A model generated the notes under the pieces. The model was not told where the DNA came from and searched no databases. It was given only the letters and a program-made list of their open reading frames with translations. This document shows positions 9,872-21,800 of a stretch of 24,176 bases of DNA, piece by piece. The position numbers and the translations under genes are program-made. Numbering within the stretch: position 1 is the stretch's first letter; each line of letters starts with the position of its first letter. Source of the stretch: Elysia marginata (lineage: Eukaryota > Mollusca > Gastropoda > Plakobranchidae); contig BMAT01009606.1 of assembly GCA_019649035.1 (NCBI GenBank), forward strand, positions 26,814 through 50,989, in the 5' to 3' direction.

Positions 9872-12800
9872 CTGACACAGATAAAAGATAGACACATTGT
9901 TAGGTAAAGACTCTGCTTATATATTCGCAGTAGTAAGTGGCCAATAAATACAAGATTTGGAATTGATGCTAGACTTCTAGTCTTCTTAAGTAGGTCGAAT
10001 AAATCTTTTTAAAATATTTTTTAAAAAACTTTTATAAATGGGATGATAAAGCAGCAGAGGGAAGGGCCACTCTCTTGGTGTAGTATGAATCTCATTTAAT
10101 GTAAAGTACCCTGACTGGTTACTTGCGAGAATGTGCTGAATTACAGCTCATAACTTTTTTGTCCTCCTTTTGAAAAAAAAATATTTGAGCCAAAATCTTG
10201 AGAGATAAAAAAAAAAAACACAAAAAAAAAACCCTTTAACTCTTAATGCAAAAGAAAAATGAAAAAGTTGCTACAATCTGAGTGGTGTGACTGATACTTT
10301 TATAACATCTGATAAGTTTCTAAGCCAGATGATTGTTAGCTTGTTTAAATCTCCAGATGGATTTTATTACAATTTGAATATATAAAAGAGACATAGAATT
10401 TTCTGATATTAAAGAGGAAGAGCTTAACTTTTTTAACAACAGTTTAATACCTTTGAAACCACCGGGAATGAATGAGATAAAAACAGGAAATTTTCTGCTA
10501 TACTTTATCTCAGTAGTCATTATGACATTCTCTCTAATATATTTTCTCTACTTTCACTGTTAAATTATAATCTTTCTCTTCCTATATGTCCTGCAACAAA
10601 CTTAACATTGCTCATCTTGGACTTTGGAAATTCTAAAAATAAAAAACAAAAAAAAATCACAGAAATTGTTCAAAGTTTCATGAAATTCCATTTTGATTAG
10701 TTAATTGTTAATGAGTTGAGAGAACTTAATATACTGATTTCATGAAGAGTCCCAAATATATAAAGACAAACTTTCTATTCCAGGTTTGGTGAATAAAACA
10801 AAATCATACTGTTAGAGACAAAAGAAGTTATCATTAGACCAGTGACAAAGATTTTTAGGTTGATTGTACCTTCATCTAATATAATGGCCACCCGACATAG
10901 AGTCCAGTTTGTGTCAGGGGAAGAAGTCCTCATAGGCAGTGACCACACCTGAATCTGACGACTCTGGATGTTTTTTATGGAAAATAAAGAGGAGAAAAAT
11001 AGTGTGTAAAAAACTTATAGAGAAAATCTGCCATGTATGTAGCAGTCCCATAAGACAAGCCGAGTTGTGCTGATGATGGTCAAATTGAGAAAATCAATAT
11101 TTTTCAAAGGGTCAATAATTTATTTGTCTTGCAACGAGTCAAAATCGATCTTCAGTCGAAATGGGATTAAATTGCTTGATTTTTAACGTCTCTTTTCAAT
11201 TACAAGGTTATATCAGAGACAGCGCTTGGGACAATTGAAAGCTTGCTGCCACACTGTATCTTGACACATTATCTTGACACACTTGAAGGTAAAGATTGCA
11301 ACATCCGAATCATTCACGATGAATGTGAGATGTAAAAACAAAATGTAATTTTCTCTGCATTTCTCACCTTGTTCATGTAGATCGGCACCTCCACCATGCC
11401 AGGAGGCAAAGCACCCTCTTCTCCCTCCTCTGCTCTATCCAAATCTTCCTCCCTCTCCTCTTTCTCCCCAGCCTTGCTGCCTCCTCCCACACTCTTTCTC
11501 TCCGCTGTATCCAGCTTCTGAGATTTCCGGGAATTCCCACTCTTTGGGCGCCCAGCTTGGCCATCCTCTGCCACTTTCTCTTTTGCCTCCTCTTCCTGAG
11601 TCTTGTTGTCTTCCGCAGGGGCTGCAGCAGCCTCAGTTTCTCCCTCCTTCTTTGCCTCCTGCCCTTGCTGAGAAGTGGTGCTTTTAGCATCTTCCCCGAT
11701 GGTAGCATTTCTTGTAGTGAAGGTCTTTTCTCCAGACCCTTCATCTTGCTCTTCTTCTTCATCCAGGAGAGTCCCTTCAATAGCTTTGGTTGTGGTTTTT
11801 CTGACTCTGATGACAGGCTTAAGGTAGACACACTTAAGGGTGCTGATACCTGCCCCCCTGTTTGTGGGTGTTGAAAAAAAAAGTTTAAGAATCTTTAGCT
11901 TGTCCACAAAACATGAGGGTAGTATTGTATGAATATGGATAATTGTTTTGAAATCAAATAAACATTATACAAAAACGTGAGAGTACTATTAAGCCAACTT
12001 AAAAGTGCATGATTGTATTGAAATTAAAAAAAAAAACAACAGAAAACGTAGGTGTACCTTCTAGAACTTAGACATGAGCATGGTATTCTAAACTGTATGA
12101 TCCTGTTGTATATAGATGATTGAAAGGAAGCAGGGATCTAGTAGCTTATGGATGAGCGCCATAGGTCTAATTTCATAAGTGATTAAATTGATCCCCCTGT
12201 TTAATTTCTGATATATCTATCTCAAAAGATTTTAAGAAAAGAACATAAAACATTCTTATGAGTAATATCTAGGTCATAAAGAAAAGGAAAAAAATGCATA
12301 TTTTTGCTATTTCAGGGATTAAAATCTAATACCTTTTTAAAGACTAAAGAAATATTTATGGCTTTGCAGCTTCTAGAAGCTGTGAAGATTACATTTGTTG
12401 AATAACAACACCTTTATGTATTGATACTGGTTGCATTTAGTCTGTATAAATACAATTTAAACTTTTAGAAAGGTTTCAAAATCTGGTGCATCCAGAAAAT
12501 CATCACACTTACTTTGCCTCTGCCAGGCCATTCTCTTTATAGTCCCAGGCTGCATTCTCCAGGATGAGGTCAGACACGAAGATTCCGCCTTCGTCCATGT
12601 CAAAGTCTGCCTGGCTGGCGTCGTGCATCACTACAGCATGAAACTCAACCTGAAGGTGATGAGAGACAGAAAAAAGAATCCACCATAGATTATAGCACCA
12701 GTAGAAATAATTGATAATGTGCTGATTGAGTATGATTTCATTTATGTTGAATACAGACCTGGGATACTATAGTGCGACACTCCATCATTAGAAGATGTCA

Positions 12801-15800
12801 CAAATCTCTACATCTTCCAATAAAATTTTAGAGGGCTGGCCCGTTCAAGATGAGATCTACAGACACATAGGCCCATTAAATGCAAAATAATTGAGAGGGG
12901 CAAAAACCACCCAAACAAAAACTTTGATAATAACAGAAAATAGCGTTTATTCAGTGGGCCCTGGTGAACAAATAATAGAAACGCAATAGTAATATAACAC
13001 AGCATGATTGTCTAACGCCTGTCCAAATGAGTGCAATGTCAGAAATTCTAATTTCAGAAAAAAACTTTTTGCAAGTCTATTTTTCCCGCTCTTTCTCAAG
13101 ATTTAAAGTCAACAGAAGTTTTTATATCTTTCCCCAATTTTTTTTTTAAGTTCACACAATTTTTAACGTTTGGAGACTTGGGAAAAAAGCATTACTCATG
13201 TTATCAACACCTTGATGTTTAAATACTCCGACATCCAACTCATGTGCCCTGTGCTTCTGTTTAAACATTTTTAGTACAAGGTCATCTAGTCTAAATAAAA
13301 TTGTGCACAGTTGTCATTTTATCCAAGCTCTTTCAGTTTTTGGTATGAATCAGAGCATAAACAGTCTCAAAAACACTTTTGTAGTATAGGATCACCCCTT
13401 TACTGGCTAGTGTTAAACAGAAGGGCTGAGAAATATGTTTGGTTCAGGATAAGCTGAGAAATATGTTTGGTTCAAGATAAATGGCCTGGTATTGACAACG
13501 TCTTGATTTCATATCAAATGAAGTTAAGACTTACATCATTGAGGTCCACTCTAGCTAGGATGGCTCTCTCCTGCCTCAGAGCGGTCAGCAGAGCTCCTGG
13601 GTTGACCAGTCCTCCCAGCCAGACATTGGTCAGTTGACCCCGGGCAATCGTGCTCGGCTGAGACGAGTCAAGGCGGCTATTCTTCTTGTTGAACGTTGGC
13701 ACCATGCCACGACGCACCCACCTGTTGAGCTGGGCATGACGCTTGTTCAGGTCTTGAAAAAGGCAAAATTAATCGAAGGTTAAAATTGAGATGTTTTTAT
13801 CAAGAGAGCATGATTATCTTTAAAAAAATAAACAAAGGTTTAGAAAAATCAAAAGAGTTTTATGCACCCTTGCTCTTTAAAATGTTGCAAATTTATTTCA
13901 TTTTACTTTTTTTTCTTTCTAGTGTGAGGGCTGTTTTTAAACTAAGTTTTCCTTTTTTTCACTGATGTTAACGAAAAGACATCATAATCTCTTGTTCCTT
14001 TGCAATGCTAAAGGAAGAAACAGAAAAAAGAGATTAAGAAAGTATGAGTGAGCCAACCGGAAAAATACTGAGCTATCCATACTGACCGGCAAGCCAGGTA
14101 ACCAGGGAATGAGTGCACGGCTGACAGTTTGGATGTATCCAGGAGGTCGGCACATATTCCTCCTGCACGCTGAGCGCTGTGGGCAGCAGACGAACCGGCA
14201 GAGCTCCAGCACCTCCGACCAGACGCCCCTGCAGGTCGGCTATCTCCTGCCGGATGTGACACAGCACTGTGTTCATCCATAGGCACTCCTGAGGAGGTAG
14301 AAGAGAAGACGAATAAACTTGGTGTTACCTATAGTAAACTTTCCCAACCTATTAAAGCAGGATAGTCATTGTATTCTGAAGAGAATAAATAGTGGAGTCA
14401 GCCACTGCACAATAACTTACTGAATGAAAGATTTCTAGGTATAATATTTGCCGAAGATGGAAGTAGGCTTTAAGTGAAATGCCTGGAACATGCGTGCATT
14501 TAGTGTTATTTGAACCTTTGACTTAAAATAGTTTTAGCACCCACCGCCTTGACACTGAGAAAACAGAGTTCATACTATGTTGCCACTGCACTTCTTAAAA
14601 AAGAAGTTTCATGGTGAAGTTCTTTGCTTAGACTCTATAAGTCACTTGCTAAGTGAAACTGGAAGATCAAATTCACCCTGAAGCCAATCGTTGAATTCGA
14701 AGGGGGTATAAACTATGCCTATACTCACAGTTTCATTAAATGTTTCCCTAACTGTAGCAAGGCTTATTCTATAATAACTATGTATCTCCCTAACAGTAGC
14801 AAGAGGTATCCTTTATTAATCTCTTCACTGTGCTGTGGACGTACCAAGTACGCCCGAAAATTGAATGGCTGTATGCGTTTTGGAAGTATATAGTACATCT
14901 ATTTATAGCACAATATGTTTTTTTCCTTTGACTACTTGTTCAAACTTTTCTTGGCTGTGCTTAGTCTCAGAGCATGCTAGAAGACTTCAGGCCAAACCTG
15001 GTGTTTGTCAGAGCTAAGTTTATCACTGGATGGCCTCTAAAATCATGGTGTGTGTGGGTTTGCTTGTGTGTACCCTGTCAGTGAGTCTGGCCGTGTCTTG
15101 AAAGTAGTTGCTGCAGATCTTGACCAAGACTGTTCACAATTTTGCTTAGTGTTAAATGCTATCAAAATGGCTAGAAGAGGAATCTATTGCAAAAAACAAT
15201 CAAGTTATATATACAAAATAGTGACGTCACTTAGTTTTTTTTCAATTTTCATAGAAAATCCCTAATACATAATGTGGAAAAACATTAACAGCAAAGGGAT
15301 CAACAACCTATTTCTCTACCTGTAGCAAGACGTATCCGATACTCTCTGGCATCAGAGTGCTCTCAGCACTGCTCATGCTGATAATGCTGGGACAGTGGTA
15401 TGGGAAGTCGTAATCTGTTCGCATCAGCAGCTGAGCGGCCTCCTCACCAAGGTCCAGCAATAACGGCAAGTGTTCCACACATATGTCCAAAGCTGACCGT
15501 AGCTTGTCAATACTGACTGACAGCTGGGAGGTCAGAATGCCAGGACTGGGAACATGGAGTTGTAATGTAACAAATTTTAATAGGAGAAAAGCCTAGAACA
15601 AGTTATTCAAGGGAAAAGCAAAAAAGACCCAGGAGAGAGCTGCATACTTGAATTAAAAAATTTAAAAAAAAAAGAAACAGTAAAAAATGTATTTTATCTA
15701 AGATTGAAGATTTACAAGAAAAGGATGATGAAAAAGAAACAAAGACAAAAAAAATCAACACTTAAACCTTAAAAGTAAAAATTGTTGTATATATAAGTGC

Positions 15801-18800
15801 AATATGAAATTGTGTGACTCTCTCACAAAACAAGTACACTTGCTCTGATGTTTACCATGAGAAAACTGACATTTTCTACGAAAGGCTCAAGAATTTAATA
15901 ATAATAAAAAACATTTATATAGCGCTTTTACAAAAAGCTCAAAGCATATTAGACAACAATGACATTGACATCTTATCAATACACATTCACAGAACAAAAA
16001 AAAGTTAGGACAGATACATTTGGAATAGGTGCGTTTTTAACGCAGACTTGAACTCCTGCAAGTCCTTTATCTGTCGAATGGGCAGAGGAAGCAAGTTCTA
16101 AACATGATTTACAAAAACTTTTCTTGGTATACACTGGATGGTAGTGATGTTTTTTTCTTATTTAACCATGAAACTGTAGAAAAGATGGTTGGGAATGAGA
16201 CAAGCAACCACAAGACTGGCTGGCAATCTTTTTAGATCCTTTAACGTTCAGTAGTAAAGATCCTTTTTAGATCCATTGGAATATAAAACCTTTCGAATGT
16301 TTTTCCTTAACTTACAAAATGCAATTAGCCTGGGCCTAATAAAGCTTTTGAAATATTCAAGATCTTTCATGGAGCTGTCAAAAACATTATCATCTATGAG
16401 TGTAAAAATTCCACAAGTAGACCCGAGGGGTGCAATGTTATACATATATTTTCCTTTAGTGAGATTTTATCATTAAGGTTTTACAAAACAAGAGGAACAA
16501 AACAAAAAGAAAAAACTTCAGCTTTATATGATGTAAACCAAATATTGATATTTTATATTTTTACAATCCCATTCAGATATTTTGGTAACAAAATTCAACG
16601 TTGAACTATCCACAAATCTAATTATCAATGTACAAATTTTTATATAAGAGGAAAAAAAAACCTGGCAATTTGTAGGCCTATATACTTTGAATCAGGCAAA
16701 TATTTCAAATTATGCCAGTTTAAATGAAATGGGCTTGTCTGTAAACTTCACCTGGTTGATGCTCCCATCCCTGAGAGGTAAGAGCTTGCACCTGGTCCGG
16801 CAAGCAGGGAGGCTGTAGCTGAGGGTGGAGGGATGGCCACGTCACCTGCCTCCATGTTCTGAGTCTCAAACATGCGGTCCAGGCGAGCCACAAAGTTGGT
16901 GGAGCTGTCGGTCAACACAGAAAAGATACGATAAACTTTATCAACTCAGTGAATAGAAAAACCGTGTATACAAACTGTTGGACAGGGATCTTGATTGACT
17001 GACAGAGGCGGGGATAAAGGTGTTAAATAAAGAAATAAACGTATATCATTTAGAGAAAAGGAGTTTTGATGCAGAATTTTATGGTTTCAAGACACTTATA
17101 TCACCGCAGCGCCATTGAAACAAATTCACACTTTGTCATCTAAAAAATTTGAGTGTCATAACTTATTCAAATTTGTCTTGCACTTCCTTTGTTAGCCACC
17201 ACGTTCAAACTCTCAACTCTGCTAGCTAAACAATTAATAAAACTTTTAAAAATGAACAAATACATAACCAAATGATTAACTAAGAAAACAATCCATTTCT
17301 ACCTGGCCTCGTTGGTACATCTCTCTACCGTGGTGTTCAGCTGAAGCGTTTTCAAAGTCATCTTGTCATCAGCAGTCTGTTCAAACCACTCAGCATATTC
17401 TGATGGATCTGAAGATAAAAACAACAGTGGAGTTTAGTAGAAGACAAGAGGAAGTTCGTTCCATATGAATTTATTAATTTACCTAACTTGGCATTGCCAC
17501 AAGAAAAATAGTGGCACAACAAACAACAGCACAAAAGCAAAAATGTCTGTGCAAGCTTAGAGACTAAAGTGCTGTGAAATTCAAACAGAGTCAAATATTG
17601 AATAAAAGGAGAAAGATAAAAAAACACAGAGTCAAAGCAGAATTTTTTTAATGAGAAAACATAATACCAGTATTTTTAAACTTTTCAAACGACATAACAT
17701 TGAACGAAAAGATATCACATCAAAAGAGGGTTTATAACTGCCAGAGGATCTCATCTAAAAAAAAAAATTCAACATAAGCAAAGTATATATTTGGAGAGAT
17801 AGTTATACATGTATTATTGTTTCTTATTAATTGGTCAACATTGTTCAATAGAAAAAAAAACAACAAAGTTTTCTAACAATGTTTTACCTATAGTGGCTGG
17901 GGGTACAGGAATGAGGGTCCCTCCAAGTAAAATCTCAGATTGAGGCTCTCGGTACACAGAGCCAATCACAAGCTCACAGAGTGCCTGGATGTACTTCCTG
18001 TCTGTTTCTTCCGCTACCATAGCTCCATACACCAACTGACGGTAAATGAAAAGTTCAATATTAGAGCATATATTAGACTGGTAAATTATTCATTGAAGTA
18101 CAAGATATTCTATTTTCAAATATTTTGACCACACATGCCTAAAAGTACATTAAAAAAGAGATATAAAATAGCAAATAAGACAAAGGCGTACTTCATAATC
18201 TTTACTTAACTTTAAGAATTCCATTTTCATAAGCAATTGCGCCAGTACATTGGTAAAACAGCATACGCAATGCAGTCAAGTATAAGCTTAGAATCAATAC
18301 TTCAAACCAGATAGTAAACTTGATGAATGGGTTTTGTGCCTCATTTCACAGTTGCAATTTGTCTGGCAAACTTAAAAAAGATTATAAAAAGTGCAGAGGC
18401 AAAAATTATGAAAAGTTTTGTTTTTTAGGAAAAGTTGTCAAAGGATCAAATCTCAAGAGATGCAAGCATTTTGTTCTGCCATTTTCTCTTAAAGCCTCCA
18501 CATATCTGAGGTCCAACACTACATACCTAACAAATATTAGTACACAGAAATCATCTCTCAACTTTTAGATAATTTACAGATTGAATGTAAGATCTATCAT
18601 TTAACAATTCAAGAAATCATAAACCTAGTAAAAAAATATTACTAGTGTTTAAAAGCGCTATGCAAACCAACGAATAGAAAATTATGTTATTTCATCAATG
18701 TAAATAAACAAAAACCCACCTCTGAGATTGTCAGTAACAAATCTTCTAAAGGCGGCTCTGTCTCATCCTTGGTCAACAACATCGGTGAGAGAATAGCCTG

Positions 18801-21800
18801 CACGGCAGCAGAAACTTGTGACGCTCCGAACGGGTGCCAGCGAGCCAACCCAACACTTCCCATGAGCTGGCGAGCTGTGAGGAGGCCGTGAAAGACAGCC
18901 ACAGCAAACACGAGAGCTCGTGACAGCTGAGGGCAGTTGCTGTCCTGGAGTTTCTCCACAGCCCACTCGGGGATCAGGCGGACAGCTGATACAATGGCTG
19001 GTAGAGGAAAAAATTAAATTCTTTCACATTTTTTAATTGTTTTCACAGTGAAAAGTTTTACTAATGAGGCAATACAAGTCTCTATGAATTATAATAGCTG
19101 TGACCTTAAAATCTACAATTTTTCTGTAATTAAAAAAAGAGAAAAGAACGATGACACGCACATCAAAGTGGCTTCTTTTCCTATATTAAAATCAGAGGTT
19201 TGATGTGCCTGCCATCATTACGAAACTTGAATAGTTTTAAAACTTAATGAATAATTATTTCTGCATTACCATGGCAACCAGTAATGCAAAACATGCAGTT
19301 ACAGTCGCTACAGAAATGAGGCAAATAAAGTTTTTAATGCTGAAAAAAAACTAAACCTTATGCTAATGTAAAGCATTTAAACTTTAAAGGTCTCTTAGGA
19401 TCAACTTGACCAAAAGAAAAAAAAAGCCCACAAAATTTTAACACAATGTTTGCGACCTTGAGGATAAAGAAGAAGCTCACAATACGGTTTTCATCATCAA
19501 TTTCAATATCATGAGAATAAATCTTGGTCAATGCTAAGCCTAAAACTGCATTATTATTTTGGATTCATGATTGACTAACTCTTTCTCTCTTGAACAAAAT
19601 CTGTAACATTACAAAAAGACGCACCTGTCTTAAGGTAAGACCTTGGTGACAAAGGATTGAAAATCTCTGGCAGTTTCTTCTCAGCGGCGCCCTCTCTCTG
19701 GGAGTCTGACTTGGCAGACAGGTCGGGATATGACAGGACAGAGTTCCAAGCCACTTTGAGCAGTTTCTGGACCAGGGATGGAGGGAGGGCGCTGTTGGTG
19801 CCGGACGTGAGGAACACACAGAACTTACTCTCCTCACCTTGCTCCTCTTTGAAGTTTACTAGAAAGTAAAAATTTTCCGAGAATTGAATTATACAGCCTT
19901 TATATTATAACAATTTTAGTAAAGTGTGCATTATACGTATATTGCCTTTAGTTTAGGAGAAATGGATAAACTTAACAGTAACTTTTATTCCTTTGAATTA
20001 GGCTAAATTTCTAAAGCAGATTAGATAATTGCGGTGTTGACACTGGACAGATATTACAAGACCTTTGAAGAAAAAAAAGGCGTCAAGTTTTCCCTCAGGA
20101 TTTACCAAAGCTTCACTCATGATAATAAAATAACGGCTATGATTTTTTCCACAAAATTTAGGACTCAAAGTAAGTATTGAAAAAGAAATAGAACTGGGCA
20201 TCTTGTTTTAGTTGTCAGCTGTGTAACAAGTTTTGATATAAAACCTATTAAGCCCTTTAAGTGATTTTTTCACCTTGTTCCCCACAATATCCCCTTTCTT
20301 ATACTGTTAGCCCAAGTAAAAATTGGTGATTTTGTTTGGCTATTTCATGGGCTTATCATGTTAAAGAATCGCTAGTTTCTTTTCCTGACCTCGACTCTTG
20401 TGAATTCTCTCCAGGTGACTGGTCAGCTTAGCCAGCAGAGGTGGAGTGGTCAGGTGAATGCCCTCAATGATAGCCCAGCCCTCGTGCTTGTCTGCAGAGT
20501 CCAGGGCTTCCTCCACGGACACAAAACTTCCATCACTGACCACAGCTCTCTCTACAGTGATTCCCACAGCCTAAGGAAAACCATGTGGGATTTTGATATG
20601 AATAGACGATAGCCTGATTAAAAAAAAAAAACTTTCTCTTCTGGGATAACCTGTGGCAGTATGAATAATATGCTTGCATCAGAGATTGTAGCATGGATTG
20701 TTGTTTTTACATAATTTGCAGTTTGTATAAGCAATCACCCCATTAACTCCAATCACCTGCAAAATATAGAGTCATTCTAAGCCATCAAAAATCTATTTTA
20801 AACTTCTATAATTTTACAGATTCCCTCTGGCTAGGGCAGTATTTATAGAAACCTGTAAGATTAAGATGGTTTGATGATATATAAATTGCCAATGTTAACA
20901 AGTTAGGAAAAGATATGCTTTTTTGAATGAGACCAGTACATAAGTAATAATTTGGAAGAATATACAAAGTGAAGTAAATAAGGTATTATTCAGCAGTTTT
21001 GAAAAAAAACAAACAACCAAAAATGCTGAAAAAAATTGATGTACAAATTTATAAAGCCAAATAATAATGAACATTTTTTAAGAATAGCATCTGCACCAAT
21101 GTCCATAGTACGAAAACTTTTTTATTTTTCCTTCCATTTCATGTTATTAGGAAAACAAAAATAATTTCAATATTCTCACCTTGGCTAGCTGGACAAGTTC
21201 TTCCACAGGGGACCTGGTCAACTTTAACCTCATGGCCGGGTGACCTCTGGGGTCAGAGGGCTGAGGCGGCAGCAGAACGAGAACTCCCAGATGTTTCCGC
21301 GCCTCCTTCAAAATCTCATTGACGTTAAACACTTCCTCCTCAGGGTCATAGAGGGCCAAATGGCGCTGTGTGTAGGTCAGCAGCGCTGTTGGCAGGCGGT
21401 CTTGACGCAGCATGCGCAGCAGCAGCAGACGGTGGAAGTCGTTGAGTCGACCTCCTTCCTCCTCAGGAGTTTGTGGGCCAGCACTGCCTCGACCACCTGA
21501 GAGACACGCAACCAATCCGAAATTTTGTTGTTTAGGTTACAGAAATTTTTCACTCATTCACTTCACACCAGGACATTTTTTGAGACAGGCTCAATGAAAA
21601 TAGAAGTATGCAGCCCATATTGAAAAAAAATGTACATATTAAAGACTTCAATTTTTTTTAAAATTTTTTATTTTTGAGAAATGTGAAGTTTTCAGGTTGA
21701 AAAATATGTTTAACACAGTAAATACAATGAAATTTCTTAAATAACAGTCTTCAAATTTTGGCTATCATAGTGCAATATATGCATGCAATGCATAAGGGCC

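Noticed and set aside
9872..9878. The Met codon just upstream of the last exon as the start of a separate gene
   Set aside because: It lies in the intron directly before a good CAG acceptor; the upstream exon joins in phase and supplies the end of the dynein fold.
11373..11874. Alternative frames over the acidic exon (Arg/Lys-rich or Leu/Ser-rich)
   Set aside because: Only one frame connects with neighbouring exons and carries the VPIYMNK strand.
16248..16476. Short open frames on both strands in the large intron
   Set aside because: No dynein similarity, no compatible splice phases, and the neighbouring exons already join without a gap in the fold.
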